A DNA stretch of 64,000 nt from NCBI GenBank assembly GCA_037962975.1, contig CM075672.1, positions 122,622,001 to 122,686,000 on the forward strand, written 5' to 3'. A program made the position numbers and the translations under genes. The notes beneath the pieces are model-generated. The model had not been told where the DNA came from. It saw only the letters and a program-made list of their open reading frames with translations, and did no database searches. Shown here one piece after another: positions 45,124 through 56,577 of this stretch. How positions within the stretch are numbered: the stretch's first letter is position 1; each line of letters starts with the position of its first letter. Source of the stretch: Clitoria ternatea. Lineage: Eukaryota; Streptophyta; Magnoliopsida; Fabales; Fabaceae.

Positions 45124-46707
45124 TGTAACACCCTAAATTTTAAGAAATAGATACAACCCAAAAAAAAATAGGGAAAAATTTTTCCCAAATAAACCAAGGA
45201 GAATCGGTACCAAAGAAATAAGGGAGAGGAAGACAAGAGGACCAAAAACTGACCCAAGAAGGTAGACAGCGGGAGGAGAAACGCACAGGCAGATTCCACA
45301 AACAAATCCCACTCGCCTAAGCGGGGTCCAACACGCTTGAGCGAGGTAGCCCAACTCGCTCGGGCGGAGTACCATCCACTTAAGCGAACTACCCAAAAGC
45401 CTTCCTAGTCCACACACTCGCTGGAGCGAATCCTTCGTTCGCTGAGTGAGGAGCTACACTCGGCTATCCAGACACTCGGGACCCGGAGTTATCATACAAC
45501 CCATTCACTCGGAATATGATAGCTACTCCACTCGACATTGACAACTTATTCGCTCGGGGAAATCATTAAGTCAGTCCCCACTCGGTTTCCTTCTAATCTT
45601 AACCACTCGGAATATTCAGTTATGCTACACTCGGGAAAATCCTGAAAGTTATCACTCGGTAAGTATCTAGATCAATCCTCACTCGGTGTCCCGTGCTCTC
45701 ATTCACTCGGCAATACGTAAACTATTCTGCACTTAGAATAAATCACGGTCTCGCTTCCCACATCAACTCTTAACCCCATTTCTACCCATAGCTATACCAA
45801 CCTCATACACTCCATAAGTATGCATACATATATTACTCGGATCATTCCCGTAATATAGAACAACACACAGTGTGATAAATATAGAGAGGGATATAAATAA
45901 TTACAGGCACAAAATCACGTCTTCTGCCCAAGAGGGTTTAAGTTCTAGTATAGAGAGACTAAGACTGAAATACAAGCCAGCCAAGGCTTAACAGGACATA
46001 TACACAGCATATACATAAACACATAATTTCTATAGTGCACCAGCACTTCACTCGGCATTCAGCTCCTCTTCCATTCATCATTCCAAGAGACATTCACTGA
46101 AAAATTGCCACAGTAGGGGTAAGCTTTTACATTTAAATAATTGTTAATGATTAGGCATCAGCATTAATACTTGCCCTCCCGTTCACTCGGTTTGCATTCA
46201 ATCTGTATTTCAGTCATGCAGAATATAGTACTTTCAAGGACATAAGCTTACATACATATCACGTAAGATCAATTTCAATCATACAAGTATACATCAACTC
46301 ATTCGGAATTCACTCGTATCATTCTGAGCCATTCCATTCGCTCTACCCTAACCAACATTTCAACTACATGCATGCCTGTGGATCCGACTTAAGCAATGAT
46401 TTTCAGTTACAGGTTCTCTTACTAGCCTCTCGTCCATTAGCCCTTCCCGCGTGGTACCGGCCTCCCATTGACGTCTCGAGACTTAACTCTAGCTCCTACG
46501 GCTACCACGGGCTCTCACCGGATTTAGCCATTGGCCTGTAACTGGAGATCATTTTATTGGGCTCCTGACCTTCCTCGGGTCACCCCATTCCTCTACATGC
46601 AGCCTATATGCTTGAGCAACGAGCATCCTCAAGTATCCGACTCATTGTTTATAACCATGAGCGCCACATCCGATCCAACATATTTCTTACGCTCAATCAC
46701 TCATCGT
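45124..46707 (-). repeat. Element A 5' LTR, 3' part (cut by B)
   Basis: It ends GGGTGTTACA on the sense strand at 45124. It has TCGC-N4-GCGA units (45308-45460), CACTCGG repeats (45465-45730) and the hairpin region (46490-46590). It is interrupted after ATCGT (46703-46707) by element B and continues at 57582. Confidence 0.93.
46703..46707. repeat. Target-site duplication of B, left copy
   Basis: ATCGT; the right copy is at 57577-57581. The empty site is visible in the 3' LTR of A near 39268-39272. Confidence 0.93.
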
Positions 46708-46926
46708 TGTAACATCCCAATTTTAATAAAAAGGAACCAGGCAAAATAAAAGCCATTTAAAATGACAAGCCAGAAGAGGAAATCTGTTCACTAATTACCC
46801 TTAACTTAATTAACTAAAAAGGTGTGAGGTGATTAGCGTTAGAGGATGCTGATGGGACAGGGTGGCGTGGGCAGGACTACTGCTTCACGTTTCCCCACCC
46901 GACCATCCTGTTCTTCATGTGTGTGT

Positions 46927-46933
46927 TTATATT
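46927..46933 (+). promoter_or_regulatory. Candidate TATA element of the B 5' LTR
   Basis: GTTTATATTGGG about 220 bp into the LTR, the same relative place as TATATATA in A and C, followed by a CT-rich stretch (46960-47045). A second candidate, TATAAAA at 48100-48106, sits inside the hairpin array. I cannot tell which is used. Confidence 0.4.
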
Positions 46934-47432
46934 GGGTGATGGCCCGTTGCCCTTCACTCTCGAGAACCCCCCTCTGTGAACTCCCTTTTCTCATTTTTCT
47001 CTTCTCTCTTGCTCTTCTCTTCTCCTTCTCTGCCCTCTATTCCATTCCCTGCTTCAAAAGCCAAGGTGACGGTACTGCAGTAGAGTTAGAGCTCCCTCAC
47101 ACGAGTAAAGGACGAGCGTCAAGGCAAAAGCAGAAACAGCCCTGCACCACTCGTGGAAGACAGCAGTGTTCCAGAGAAAGTGTTGAGCGAAGCAGCAAAG
47201 AAGAAAACCAACACCCAAGCAGAAGAATCTCTCGGAGTCTCGCAGTTGGTAGGGGGAGTACCTTACATGTTAAATGCATGGGTTACGAACGGGTTTGGAA
47301 GACATTGATAATTGTGGAACTGTATTCTATTGTATGATATGCTTGCATGTAGAATATCCGAGTGCATGATAAGTGAGAGTGAGTGTTGCATGTTATCATC
47401 GTCCTTGAGGATGCATACGTTACCATAGAACC

Positions 47433-47720
47433 CGATTGCATGATTGTGTTGTGTTGATGAGAATGCTTTATTGAATCTGTTCGTGTTTATAGGAATGTAT
47501 GCGTTGATTGAGTCCTGACACTGTCATATACCGTTTGCATGTTGTGTTACGATTGATTGGAATGCTTGTGTGAACCTGTTAATCTTCATGTAAATGCATG
47601 CGTTGATTAAGTTCTGATACTGCTGTGAACAGAGTGCATGTTAAACTTGAGTTGATGAAAATGCTCATGGAAGCTTGATATTGATTGACACCGACTGCAT
47701 TAGACTCATATGCTGCTATG
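47433..47720 (+). repeat. Degenerate tandem repeats of about 100 bp
   Basis: Three decayed units begin with TTGCATG or GTGCATG (47433, about 47534 and 47635) and share GTTGATGAGAATGCT-like and GCGTTGATTRAGT-like segments. They are repeated in the 3' LTR at about 55205-55490. Confidence 0.65.
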
Positions 47721-47863
47721 ATGATGATTGCATGGAAGTTTGTATGTGTTAAATTAACATGCGCAGTTCTGAGAATGTGTATTACCGACTACATGTGAAA
47801 TATGTGTGATTGAATAAGAGGATGTGTGTATGAATTCAATGATGTGTGTCGAATCCGCGTGTG

Positions 47864-48128
47864 GCGCATGGGATGCGTTTGTGCTGAGAGCACGTAGTGT
47901 GGGACACTACCATCGGTTATTCAGCGTGGGACGCTGCAAAATCCTTGAGTGGGACTCAAGGTAGCCCTTGAGTAGGACTCGGGCTGCCTGTGAACACCTC
48001 CGTTGGCGCTGAGAGCGTTGGTGTCACCTGTGGGCAAACGGTTGGGTACCTGTAAAACGGCCAAGCAGCTGGGAGCTGAAACGGTAGCTGAGAGCTATGT
48101 ATAAAAGGCTGAGAGCCTACGTTGCAAC
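47864..48128 (+). repeat. Array of about ten hairpins with constant G-purine-G loop (B 5' LTR)
   Basis: Stems around a GGG, GAG or AGG triloop: CGCAT/ATGCG (47865), GTGCT/AGCAC (47881), GTAGTGT/ACACTAC (47894), CAGCGT/ACGCTG (47922), CCTTGAGT/ACTCAAGG (47943), AGCCC-TT-GAGT/ACTCGGGCT (47963, 2-base bulge), CGCT/AGCG (48007), CAGCT/AGCTG (48066), TAGCT/AGCTA (48085) and AGGCT/AGCCT (48106), then the palindrome GTTGCAAC (48121). The closing pair is always T-A. Stems differ from each other but pair perfectly. TATAAAA (48100) lies between the last two. The array is present again at 55636-55900. Confidence 0.93.
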
Positions 48129-49723
48129 GTTAGAACCGATTACACACGTATGCGGAACCGAGTGAATAATCTGTGCATATATGGCTACTGATGTTATGTG
48201 GAATTAATTATGCATGTGTTGATGTTAGTGAAGTGGTGTTTACTTGTGAATGAGTGTGTTATTCCGTGTGCATGTGTTATAATTGCTGACTGAAACCTGC
48301 TCCATGAATGTATAATATGTTGTTGAGGAGTTGTGAATACATTTATATCCGAGTAAGAATTGTGTATTCTGATTGATAAATGTTATGTAGAGATATCCTG
48401 ACTCAAGGACCCTTAGCATTGTGTCACTGACTGTGGAATGTTAATATTATTGAGTTGACGTATGATTGTGTGTATGTATGGGTATATGTTGTTGTATGAA
48501 CATGAAGTAACCTAAATCGGTATCTATCATTTAAAATTTAAGATGCTCACCCCTGCAGTGGCAATTTTTCAGTGAATGTCTCTCGGGATGAGGATCAGAG
48601 GTAGAGTTGGAACGCTGGATGAAGTGCTGATGCACTATGGAGGCTTTATGACTGTGTACATGTCGCATAAAATGTTTTAAGTTAGGCCTTGGCCGGCTCA
48701 TGTCTGATGTTAGTGTTTTGAACAGGCAGAATCCTTATGGGACGGAAAGAGTATGATAACGTGTTTGTAAACATCAATATACACTCTTATATATATATAT
48801 ATAGCTACGTGTATGCCATGCTGCATGTTTATCTCATTCCGTGTGTGATGATTGAGTAGCATATACATATTCATGCTCTGTTGGGTGCGCAGGGATAGTA
48901 TGACTTAGTATGAAGGAAGCCAAGATAGAGTGAATTCGTGACCCGTCACCAGGGAAGGGAGTTTTAGATGTTCCGAGTGAATGAGAGTATGCAACTCCGA
49001 GTGGGGATTAACGTGGAAGACTTTCCCAAACAATAAGCTGTTAGAATTCAGAGTAGAGTCTAAATACACTTCAATTGAGGACGAGTCGAGTGAATGCTTC
49101 CGACTGGAGGATAACCTATCTGACTCCGGGTGAAACCCGTGTAATAAACCATCAGAAAGCCATGAAACTCTTAAAGGGAGGTTTAAGTTACCGAGTGGAA
49201 ATTATAAGTAAAACCCGAGTGAGGAAGAGTTCGTAATCCCGAGTGAAAACCCTGAGCGATCCTCTCCTGAGAAAGAAGTTAGTGTAGTGGATTAGAATGG
49301 AATGGATTCCGAGCGTAAGATATTTATAATTCGAGTGAGTTAGCTGTCATTTTCTGAGTGAATGAGTGAAGGATGACTCTGGGTCTGAGCGTCTACTTAG
49401 CCGAGTGTGGCTCCTCGCTCCAGAGAGCAAGATACTCGCTCCAGCGAGTGCGGTTTTAGGAAGGCTTGTGATGGCCTCACTTAGGCGGAGTCATACCTCG
49501 CCCGAGCGACTAGGACGGTTCGCCCAAGCGTGTGGGATCGCGCTGAAGCGAGTAGATGTTAGTGTGGAACTCCGCCCAATTACCTCCCTCTTCCATTGTT
49601 GCATTATCATGTCTCGCTCGGCGGTGTTAGACCCCGCTTGAGCGAATGGACGTTGTGGTGGTTTTGTGAAAAATTTTTCTGTGTTTGGGTTAATTAATTA
49701 TTAAAAATAAGGGTGTTACATTT

Positions 49724-49735
49724 TGGTATCAGAGC
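49724..49735 (+). other. Element B primer-binding site
   Basis: TGGTATCAGAGC three bases after the LTR end, of initiator tRNA-Met type. Confidence 0.94.
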
Positions 49736-49736
49736 A

Positions 49737-49748
49737 GACCGAAAGGTC
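49737..49748 (+). other. GAAA-tetraloop hairpin next to the primer site of B
   Basis: GACC GAAA GGTC starts one base after the primer site. It is identical in C (minus, 32374-32385). In A the loop is changed (GACC TAAAA GGTC). Confidence 0.7.
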
Positions 49749-49999
49749 CAAGGCCAAGGTATGCTTACCGAGTGTAAGCGGTTGTGTGTTTTCTAACGAA
49801 ATGGTCATAATTGTTGTGATGTTAGTTGAACCTGATTGATATTGGCTTGTGGATAGGAGGTTGTTTCCTCCTGGTCCAATTGAGTGTGTAACCTGGAGGA
49901 ACGATATAAGGTGCTAAGCTATTGAATGTTAGACTGAAACCCGATCGGTAGTAAGTGGCTCGGTATACTTATCCTCGAATGTTGATTTCAGGATAAGGA

Positions 50000-51592
50000 A
50001 TGACGCATCGCCACAGCATGGAGGCTATAGCCACAGCATTCCAACGCTTTGCAGACGTGTTTGAGAGGCAGGGCCAGCCTCGAGCTAAGGAGGGCCAAGT
50101 GCTGGACCGCTTCCTGAAGAGGAAACCGAGTGAATTTCTAGGAGGACGGAACCCTGAGGCAGCGTTTAAGTGGACTCAGGAGCTGGAGAGAATTTTTGGG
50201 GGTCTTCGTTGTACCGAGGCCCAAAAGGTGGAATGTGCAGTGTATATGCTGCGAGATGAAGCAGAGAACTGGTGGAAGATAGCCAGAAGCCGATTCCCTG
50301 ACGATGATAATCAGCTGACGTGGAACGGTTTCAAGACATGCTTCTTAGAGAAGTACTTCCCCGACACGGTGAGGAGTCGGAAAGAGTTGGAGTTTATGGA
50401 GTTGAAACAAGGCTCCATGACTGTGGAAGAATACGCGACAAGATTCGAGGAATTGTGCCTATTCTACCCACCCTTCCAGCAACCAGGGACGGAGAGCTCC
50501 AAGTGCCTTAAGTTTGAGAATGGATTAAGATCAGATATTAAGAGAGCCTGCAGGTACCAAGAGATACGGAGTTTCCCTGCATTAGTGAACAAATGTAGGA
50601 TATTTGAGGAGGATGACAAGGCCCATTCGGGCCAGAGCACCAGAACCCACCATTCCCTGAGGCCCCAACAATCTCGCTTCAAAAGGCCAAGCAACGTTGG
50701 CAGGAACAAATCTTTTTCCAGATTTAGGGGTCGGAACCAACCTGAAAGACGACCAGTGGTAGGAGACGGAAGATGTTTCAACTGTGGAGGAAGTCACTAT
50801 GCCAGAGACTACAAGGATGATGGTGAAGTAGTGTGCTTTCACTGTAATAAGAGAGGACACATTCACCCCGATTGCCCCCAACTCCGCCAAGCAAACACCA
50901 GTGTACGTCAAGGAGGATTCCAAGAGAGAAACCGAGTGAATGATAACCAACGACCTGGTGGCAGAGGCAACAGAGCCAGAGGAAACATGATGCTTGCTCC
51001 AAATAACCGAGAGAGGAATACCGACCAACCAGCAGCGGGAAGAGTTTACACCATCAACGCAGAGGACGTTACACAAGCAAATGATCTAGTACAATGTAAG
51101 TGCTCACTCAGTAGACATACACTTAATGTTGTTTTTGATTCGGGAGCTACCCATTCTTTTATAGCTGATGAGTGTGTAGAGCGTTTAAAGTTACCAACTG
51201 TGTTTATGGATCGAACTTTGGAAGTGGCCAATCCGACTGGCCATAAGGTGTTGACATCGTCAATGTGCAAGGATGTAACGTTTCTGTTGTGTGGTCGGAG
51301 TTTCACTTTTGATTTGGTGTGCATACCTTTAGAGGACCTTGATGTTATACTCAGAATCGATTGGCTTTCAGCCAACAAAGTGTTAGTGGATTGTAGAAAC
51401 CGAAGGATAATCTTCCCGAGGCAGCACAATGAGGATAACACAACACCAGGTATAACCCAACTGCTTATGATGCTTTGTCTAACCGAAGGTGAGAGTAAAG
51501 TCCGAGTGAACGAAATTCCGATTGTCTGTGAATTCCCAGAAGTGTTCCCTAAAGATATACCGAGCCCAATAGAGAAGTCGAATTCTCTATAG
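50000..51592 (+). pseudogene. Element B gag and protease (530 residues, frameshifted at the end)
   Basis: ATG at 50000 (MTHRHSMEAIATAFQRF). The gag domain (about residues 45-175) has CAVYMLRDEAENWW, FLEKYFPDTVRSRKELEFMEL and LCLFYPPFQQPG. The first zinc knuckle CFNCGGSHYARDY has its last Cys changed to Tyr; the second, CFHCNKRGHIHPDC, is intact. The protease follows in the same frame (VVFDSGATHSFIADEC, about residues 375-392; ILRIDWL with Arg where Gly is usual). A 7-bp deletion near 51568, relative to C, shifts the frame so that the protein ends IEKSNSL at 51592, before RT. Gag and protease could still be made, RT could not. CCGAGTG occurs several times as Arg-Val or Pro-Ser codons. Confidence 0.93.
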
Positions 51593-51732
51593 ACTTGATC
51601 CCTGGAGCCGAGCCAGTCTCTAGTGCACCCTATAGAATGTCCCCAACTGAACTGGCTGAGCTGAAGAAGCAAGTGGACGAATTACTCAGAAAATAATTCA
51701 TTGCACCGAGTGTATCACCATGGGGCGCACCT

Positions 51733-53219
51733 GTGCTGCTTGTTAAGAAGAAGGATGGTAGCATGAGACTTTGTATAGATTATCGACAACTGAACAAACT
51801 CACAATTAAGAATCGGTACCCGTTACCCAGAATTGATGATTTAATTGACCAACTGCGTGGAGCCTCTGTCTTCTCGAAAATCGACCTACGATCGGGATAT
51901 CACCAAATCCGAGTGAAGGACTCGGATATCCCAAAAACTGCCTTTAGGACTCGGTATGGCCACTACGAGTATGTAGTGATGCCGTTCGGTGTGACAAACG
52001 CCCCTGCTGTCTTCATGAATTATATGAACAGCATATTCCACTCCTATTTAGACCGGTTCGTAGTTGTCTTCATTGATGACATCCTAGTCTATTCTAAGAC
52101 TTCCAAGGAGCATGAAGGACATCTCCGAGCGATACTTCAAGTGTTGAAGGAGAAGCAGTTGTTTGCGAAGCTTTCAAAGTGCGAATTCTGGATGGATAGG
52201 ATCCACTTCCTCGGACATGTGATTTCCGAGCAGGGTGTCTCGGTGGACCCTTCGAAGGTGACAGCTGTAATGGCATGGGAGAAACCCAAGTCGGTCTCGG
52301 AGATAAGGAGTTTTATGGGCCTGGCAGGTTATTATAGAAGGTTCATTGAAGGTTTTTCTAAGCTGGCGTTACCACTAACTAAATTGACTCGGAAAAACAT
52401 TCCCTTCGTATGGAGTCCCGAGTGCGAGAGCAGCTTCCGAGAGCTGAAGAACAAGTTGACGACTGCTCCAGTGCTGGCCTTACCCGACTTACAAGAAAGC
52501 TTTGTAGTTTATTGTGATGCATCAGGACTCGGATTAGGATACGTGCTCATGCAGAGAGACCGAGTGATAGCGTATGCCTCTCAGCAATTGAGACCTCACG
52601 AGCAGCATTATTCGACCCATGATTTGGAGTTGGCAGCTGTGGTGTTCGACTAAAAATTTGGAGGCATTATTTGTACGGGTCCAGATTTGAAGTATACAGT
52701 GATCACAAGAGCCTCAAATACCTATTCGACCAAAAAGAGCTGAACATGAGGCAGAGGAGATGGATAGAATTCTTAAAGGACTACGATTTCGAACTGAAAT
52801 ACCATCCGGGTAAGGCAAATGTCGTTGCCGACGCGTTGAGTCGGAAATCCCTCCATATGGCAGTAATGATGGCAAGAGAAGTGGAGTTGTTGGAGCAGTT
52901 CCGAGACATGAACTTACATGTTGACACCCCCTCCTCTCGGAAAATAGCAATCGGTACATTAAGAATCGCCAATGAATTCCTGAAGTCCGTGTACGAGCAG
53001 CAGCAGTCAGACTCCTACTTGGCTGAGATGAAGGAGACCCAGGCCAAGGGAAAGGATTTATCCTTGACCGAGGGATCAGATGGGATCTTCCGAGTGAAAA
53101 ACAGAATATACGTGCCGAGTGAGAAAGAATTAAGGAGAATGGTGCTTGATGAAGCTCATAAGAGCCTCCTCAGTATTCACCCGGGTACCACGAAGATGTA
53201 CCATGACCTGAGGAAATAA
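51733..53219 (+). pseudogene. Element B reverse transcriptase and RNase H (broken)
   Basis: RT runs from about 51593 in the new frame, with a stop at 51694-51696 (CAA to TAA). It then continues with LLVKKKDGSMRLCIDYRQLN, YHQIRVKDSDIPKTAF, FIDDILVYSKTSKEHEGHL and HFLGHVISEQGVSVDPSK. RNase H starts with VVYCDASGLGLGYVLM. A 1-bp loss near 52650 changes the frame. The second part (52671-53219) has SDHKSLKYLFDQKELNMRQRRW, YHPGKANVVADALSRK and the beginning of integrase up to a stop at 53217-53219 (CAA to TAA). These lesions are absent at the same places in A and C, so they belong to this copy or its direct source. Confidence 0.93.
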
Positions 53220-53246
53220 TTCTGGTGGCCCGGACTAAAGAGGAAT

Positions 53247-54404
53247 GTGGCAGAATACGTGGCTCGGTGTATTACTTGTCAGAAATCAAAAGTGGAGCAC
53301 CAGAAGCCGTACGGTGCAATGCAGCCCCTGGAGATTCCCGTATGGAAATGGGACTCGATTGCTATGGATTTTGTCATGGGATTGCCCAAAAACCGAGCGG
53401 GCCATGATGCGATTTGGGTCATTGTTGACCGACTGACGAAGAGTGCACACTTCCTGCCTGTGAACATGAAGTACCCGATGCCTAAGTTAGCTCGGATTTA
53501 CATTCATGAGATTGTACGACTGCATGGTATACCCACTTCTATCGTATCGGATAGGGATCCTAGGTTCACGTCCCGGTTTTGGAACAACCTGCACCAGGAA
53601 ATGGGCACGAAGCTTTGGCTTAGTTCTGCCTACCACCCCCAATCGGATGGACAATCCGAGCAGACGATTCAAAGTTTAGAAGACTTATTAAGAGCGTGTG
53701 TGTTAGAGCACGGTGGAGATTGGGAGCAGTACCTCCCCTTGATTGAGTTTACGTACAATAACAATCATCATAACAGCATTGGCATGGCACCCTACGAAGC
53801 ACTATATGGACGAAGATGCCAAACCCCACTTTGCTGGTCGGAAACGGGTGAGAGTCTGCTATTGGGACCAGACATTGTGAAGCAAACCACAGAGCAGATT
53901 CGAGTGATACAGGGAAAGATGAAGGCGTCTCAAGACAGGCAGAAGAGTTACCATGACAAACGCACCAAACCATTGGAGTTTTCAGTCGGAGACAGAGTGT
54001 TTTTGAGGACTTCTCCGAGTAAAGGAGTCAGACGAGCCTTGAAAGGTGGAAAGTTAAGCCCTCGATACATTGGATCTTATGAGGTGTTGGAACGAGTCGG
54101 CACCATGGCATACCGAATAGCATTACCGACCCACTTATCCCGATTGCACAACGTATTTCATGTGTCTCAACTAAGGAAGTATTTACATGACCCCAGCCAC
54201 ACAATGCCTGATGATGAAGTGGAAATCAAGGAAGACCTGACCACTGTGACTACACCGATTAGAATCGTGGACCGATCGGTAAAGCGCTTGAGGAGCAAAA
54301 ACGTAGGGCTGGTTAAAGTGGAGTGGCAGCAAGGCAAGACTACCTCTTGTACCTGGGAACGCGAAGACGCCATGAGACAGCAGTACCCCGAGTTGTTTAC
54401 TTAG
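53247..54404 (+). pseudogene. Element B integrase and chromodomain-like tail (open from 53220)
   Basis: From the stop at 53219 to 54404 the frame is open. It starts with FWWPGLKRN, and the second half of the zinc finger CITCQKSKVEHQ is at about 53270-53300. The core has WDSIAMDFVMGLPKN, SIVSDRDPRFTSRFW and SAYHPQSDGQSEQTIQSLED; these carry the three acidic residues, each in its usual place. The C-terminal module has YEVLERVGTMAYRIALPTH, SRLHNVFHVSQLRKYLHDPSH and LVKVEWQQGKTTSCTWERED, ending YPELFT and a stop 76 bp before the LTR. This is the best-preserved integrase in the window, but its N-terminal half finger lies before the stop. Confidence 0.93.
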
Positions 54405-54468
54405 GTAAGTAGCCGACTGAATTTCGCATGAGTTACCGACTGAATTTCAAGGACGAAATTCTTTTCGA

Positions 54469-54480
54469 GTGGGGGAGAAC
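54469..54480 (+). other. Element B polypurine tract
   Basis: GTGGGGGAGAAC immediately before the 3' LTR start. Confidence 0.88.
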
Positions 54481-55635
54481 TGTAACATCCCAATTTTAAT
54501 AAAAAGGAACCGGGCAAAATAAAAGCCATTTAAAATGACAAGCCAGAAGAGGAAATCTGTTCACTAATTACCCTTAACTTAATTAACTAAAAAGGTGTGA
54601 GGTGATTAGCGTTAGAGGATGCTGATGGGACAGGGTGGCGTGGGCAGGACTACTGCTTCACGTTTCCCCACCCGACCATCCTGTTCTTCATGCGTGTGTT
54701 TATATTGGGTGATGGCCCCTTGCCCTTCACTCTCGAGAACCCCCCTCTGCGAACTCCCTTTCTCATTTTTCTCTTCTCTCTTGCTCTTTTCTTCTCCTTC
54801 TCTGCCCTCTATTCCATTCCCTGCTTCGAAAGCCAAGGTGACGGTACTGCAGTGGAGTTAGAGCTCCCTCACACGAGTAAAGGACGAGCGTCAAGGCAAA
54901 AGCAGAAACAGCCCTGCACCACTCGTGGAAGACAGCAGTGTTCCAGAGAAAATGTTGAGCGAAGCAGCAAAGAAGAGAACCAACACCCAAGCAGAAGAAT
55001 CTCTCGGAGTCTCGCAGTTGGTAGGGGGAGTACCTTACATGTTAAATGCATGGGTTACGAACGGGTTTGGAAGACATTGATAATTGTGGAACTGTATTCT
55101 GTTGTATGATATGCTTGCATGTAGAATATCCGAGTGCATGATAAGTGAGAGTGAGTGTTGCATGTTATCATCGTCCTTGAGGATGCATACGTTACCATAG
55201 AACCCGATTGCATGATTGTGTTGTGTTGATGAGAATGCTTTATTGAATCTGTTCGTGTTTATAGGAATGTATGCGTTGATTGAGTCCTGACACTGTCATA
55301 TACCATTTGCATGTTGTGTTACGATTGATTGGAATGCTTGTGTGAACCTGTTAATCTTCATTTAAATGCATGCGTTGATTAAGTTCTGATACTGCTGTGA
55401 ACAGAGTGCATGTTAAACTTGAGTTGATGAAAATGCTCATGGAAGCTTGATATTGATTGACACCGACTGCATTAGACTCATATGCTGCTATGATGATGAT
55501 TGCATGGAAGTTTGTATGTGTTAAATTAACATGTGGAGTTCTGAGAATGTGTATTACCGACTGCATGTGAAATATGTGTGATTGAATAAGAGGATGTGTG
55601 TATGAATTCAATGGTGTGTGTCGAATCCGCGTGTG

Positions 55636-55900
55636 GCGCATGGGATGCGTTTGTGCTGAGAGCACGTAGTGTGGGACACTACCATCGGTTATTCAGCGTG
55701 GGACGCTGCAAAATCCTTGAGTAGGACTCAAGGTAGCCCTTGAGTGGGACTCGGGCTGCCTGTGAACACCTCCGTTGGCGCTGAGAGCGTTGGTGTCACC
55801 TGTGGGCAAACGGTTGGGTACCTGTAAAACGGCCAAGCAGTTGGGAGCTAAAACGGTAGCTGAGAGCTATGTATAAAAGGCTGAGAGCCTACGTTGCAAC
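55636..55900 (+). repeat. GRG-loop hairpin array (B 3' LTR)
   Basis: Second copy of the array at 47864-48128. Two differences matter. The loops of the two long CCTTGAGT-type hairpins are exchanged (AGG first, GGG second). The CAGCT/AGCTG stem has become CAGTT/AGCTA, which weakens it. Confidence 0.93.
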
Positions 55901-56560
55901 GTTAGAACCGATTACACACGTATGTGGAACCGAGTGAATAATCTGTGCATATATGGCTACTGATGTTATGTGGAATTAATTATGCATGTGATGATGTTAG
56001 TGAAGTGGTGTTTACTTGTGAATGAGTGCGTTATTCCGTGTGTATGTGCTATAATTGCTGACTGAAACCTGCTCCATGAATGTATAATATGTTGTTGAGG
56101 AGTTGTGAGTACATTTATATCCGAGTAAGAATTGTGTATTCTGATTGATAAATGTTATGTTAAGATATCCTGACTCAAGGACCCTTAGCATTGTGTCACT
56201 GACTATGGAATGTTAATATTATTGAGTTGACGTATGATTGTGTGTATGTATGGGTATATGTTATTGTATGAACGTGAAGTAACCTGAATCGGTATCTATC
56301 ATTTAAAATTTAAGATGCTCACCCCTGCAGTGGCAATTTTTCAGTGAATGTCTCTCGGGATGAGGATCAGAGGTAGAGTTGGAACGCTGGATGAAGTGTT
56401 GATGCACTATGGAGGCTTTATGACTGTGTACATGTCGTATAAAATGTTTTAAGTTAGGCCTTGGCCGGCTCATGTCTGATGTTAGTGTTTTGAACAGGCA
56501 GAATCCTTATGGGACGGAAAGAGTATGATAACGTGTTTGTAAACATCAATATACACTCTT

Positions 56561-56577
56561 ATATATATATATATATA
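56561..56577. repeat. (TA)n microsatellite in the B 3' LTR
   Basis: One repeat unit longer than the run at 48789-48803 in the 5' LTR. Confidence 0.85.

Larger units (their letters stand above)
46708..49720 (+). repeat. Element B 5' LTR (3013 bp)
   Basis: TGTAACATCCCAATTTTAAT to AATAAGGGTGTTACA. It contains a TTATATT promoter candidate and pyrimidine-rich leader (46926-47045), degenerate tandem repeats of about 100 bp (47433-47720), the GRG-loop hairpin array (47864-48128), the block CTCACCCCTGCAG...CCTTGGCCGGCTC (48545-48705), CCGAGTG repeats (48975-49390) and TCGC-N4-GCGA units (49400-49650). Confidence 0.95.

Noticed and set aside
46846..47337. Open frame of 163 codons in the B 5' LTR (partly repeated at 54619-55109)
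   Set aside because: It lies over the promoter and CT-rich leader of the LTR, its frame changes between the two LTR copies, and its composition is Ser/Pro/Phe-rich from the CT stretch. No domain is seen.
47864..48128. CRISPR-like or tRNA-cluster reading of the hairpin array
   Set aside because: There is no constant direct repeat with equal spacers, stems differ between units, stems are too short for tRNA or miRNA precursors, and the context is a plant retrotransposon.
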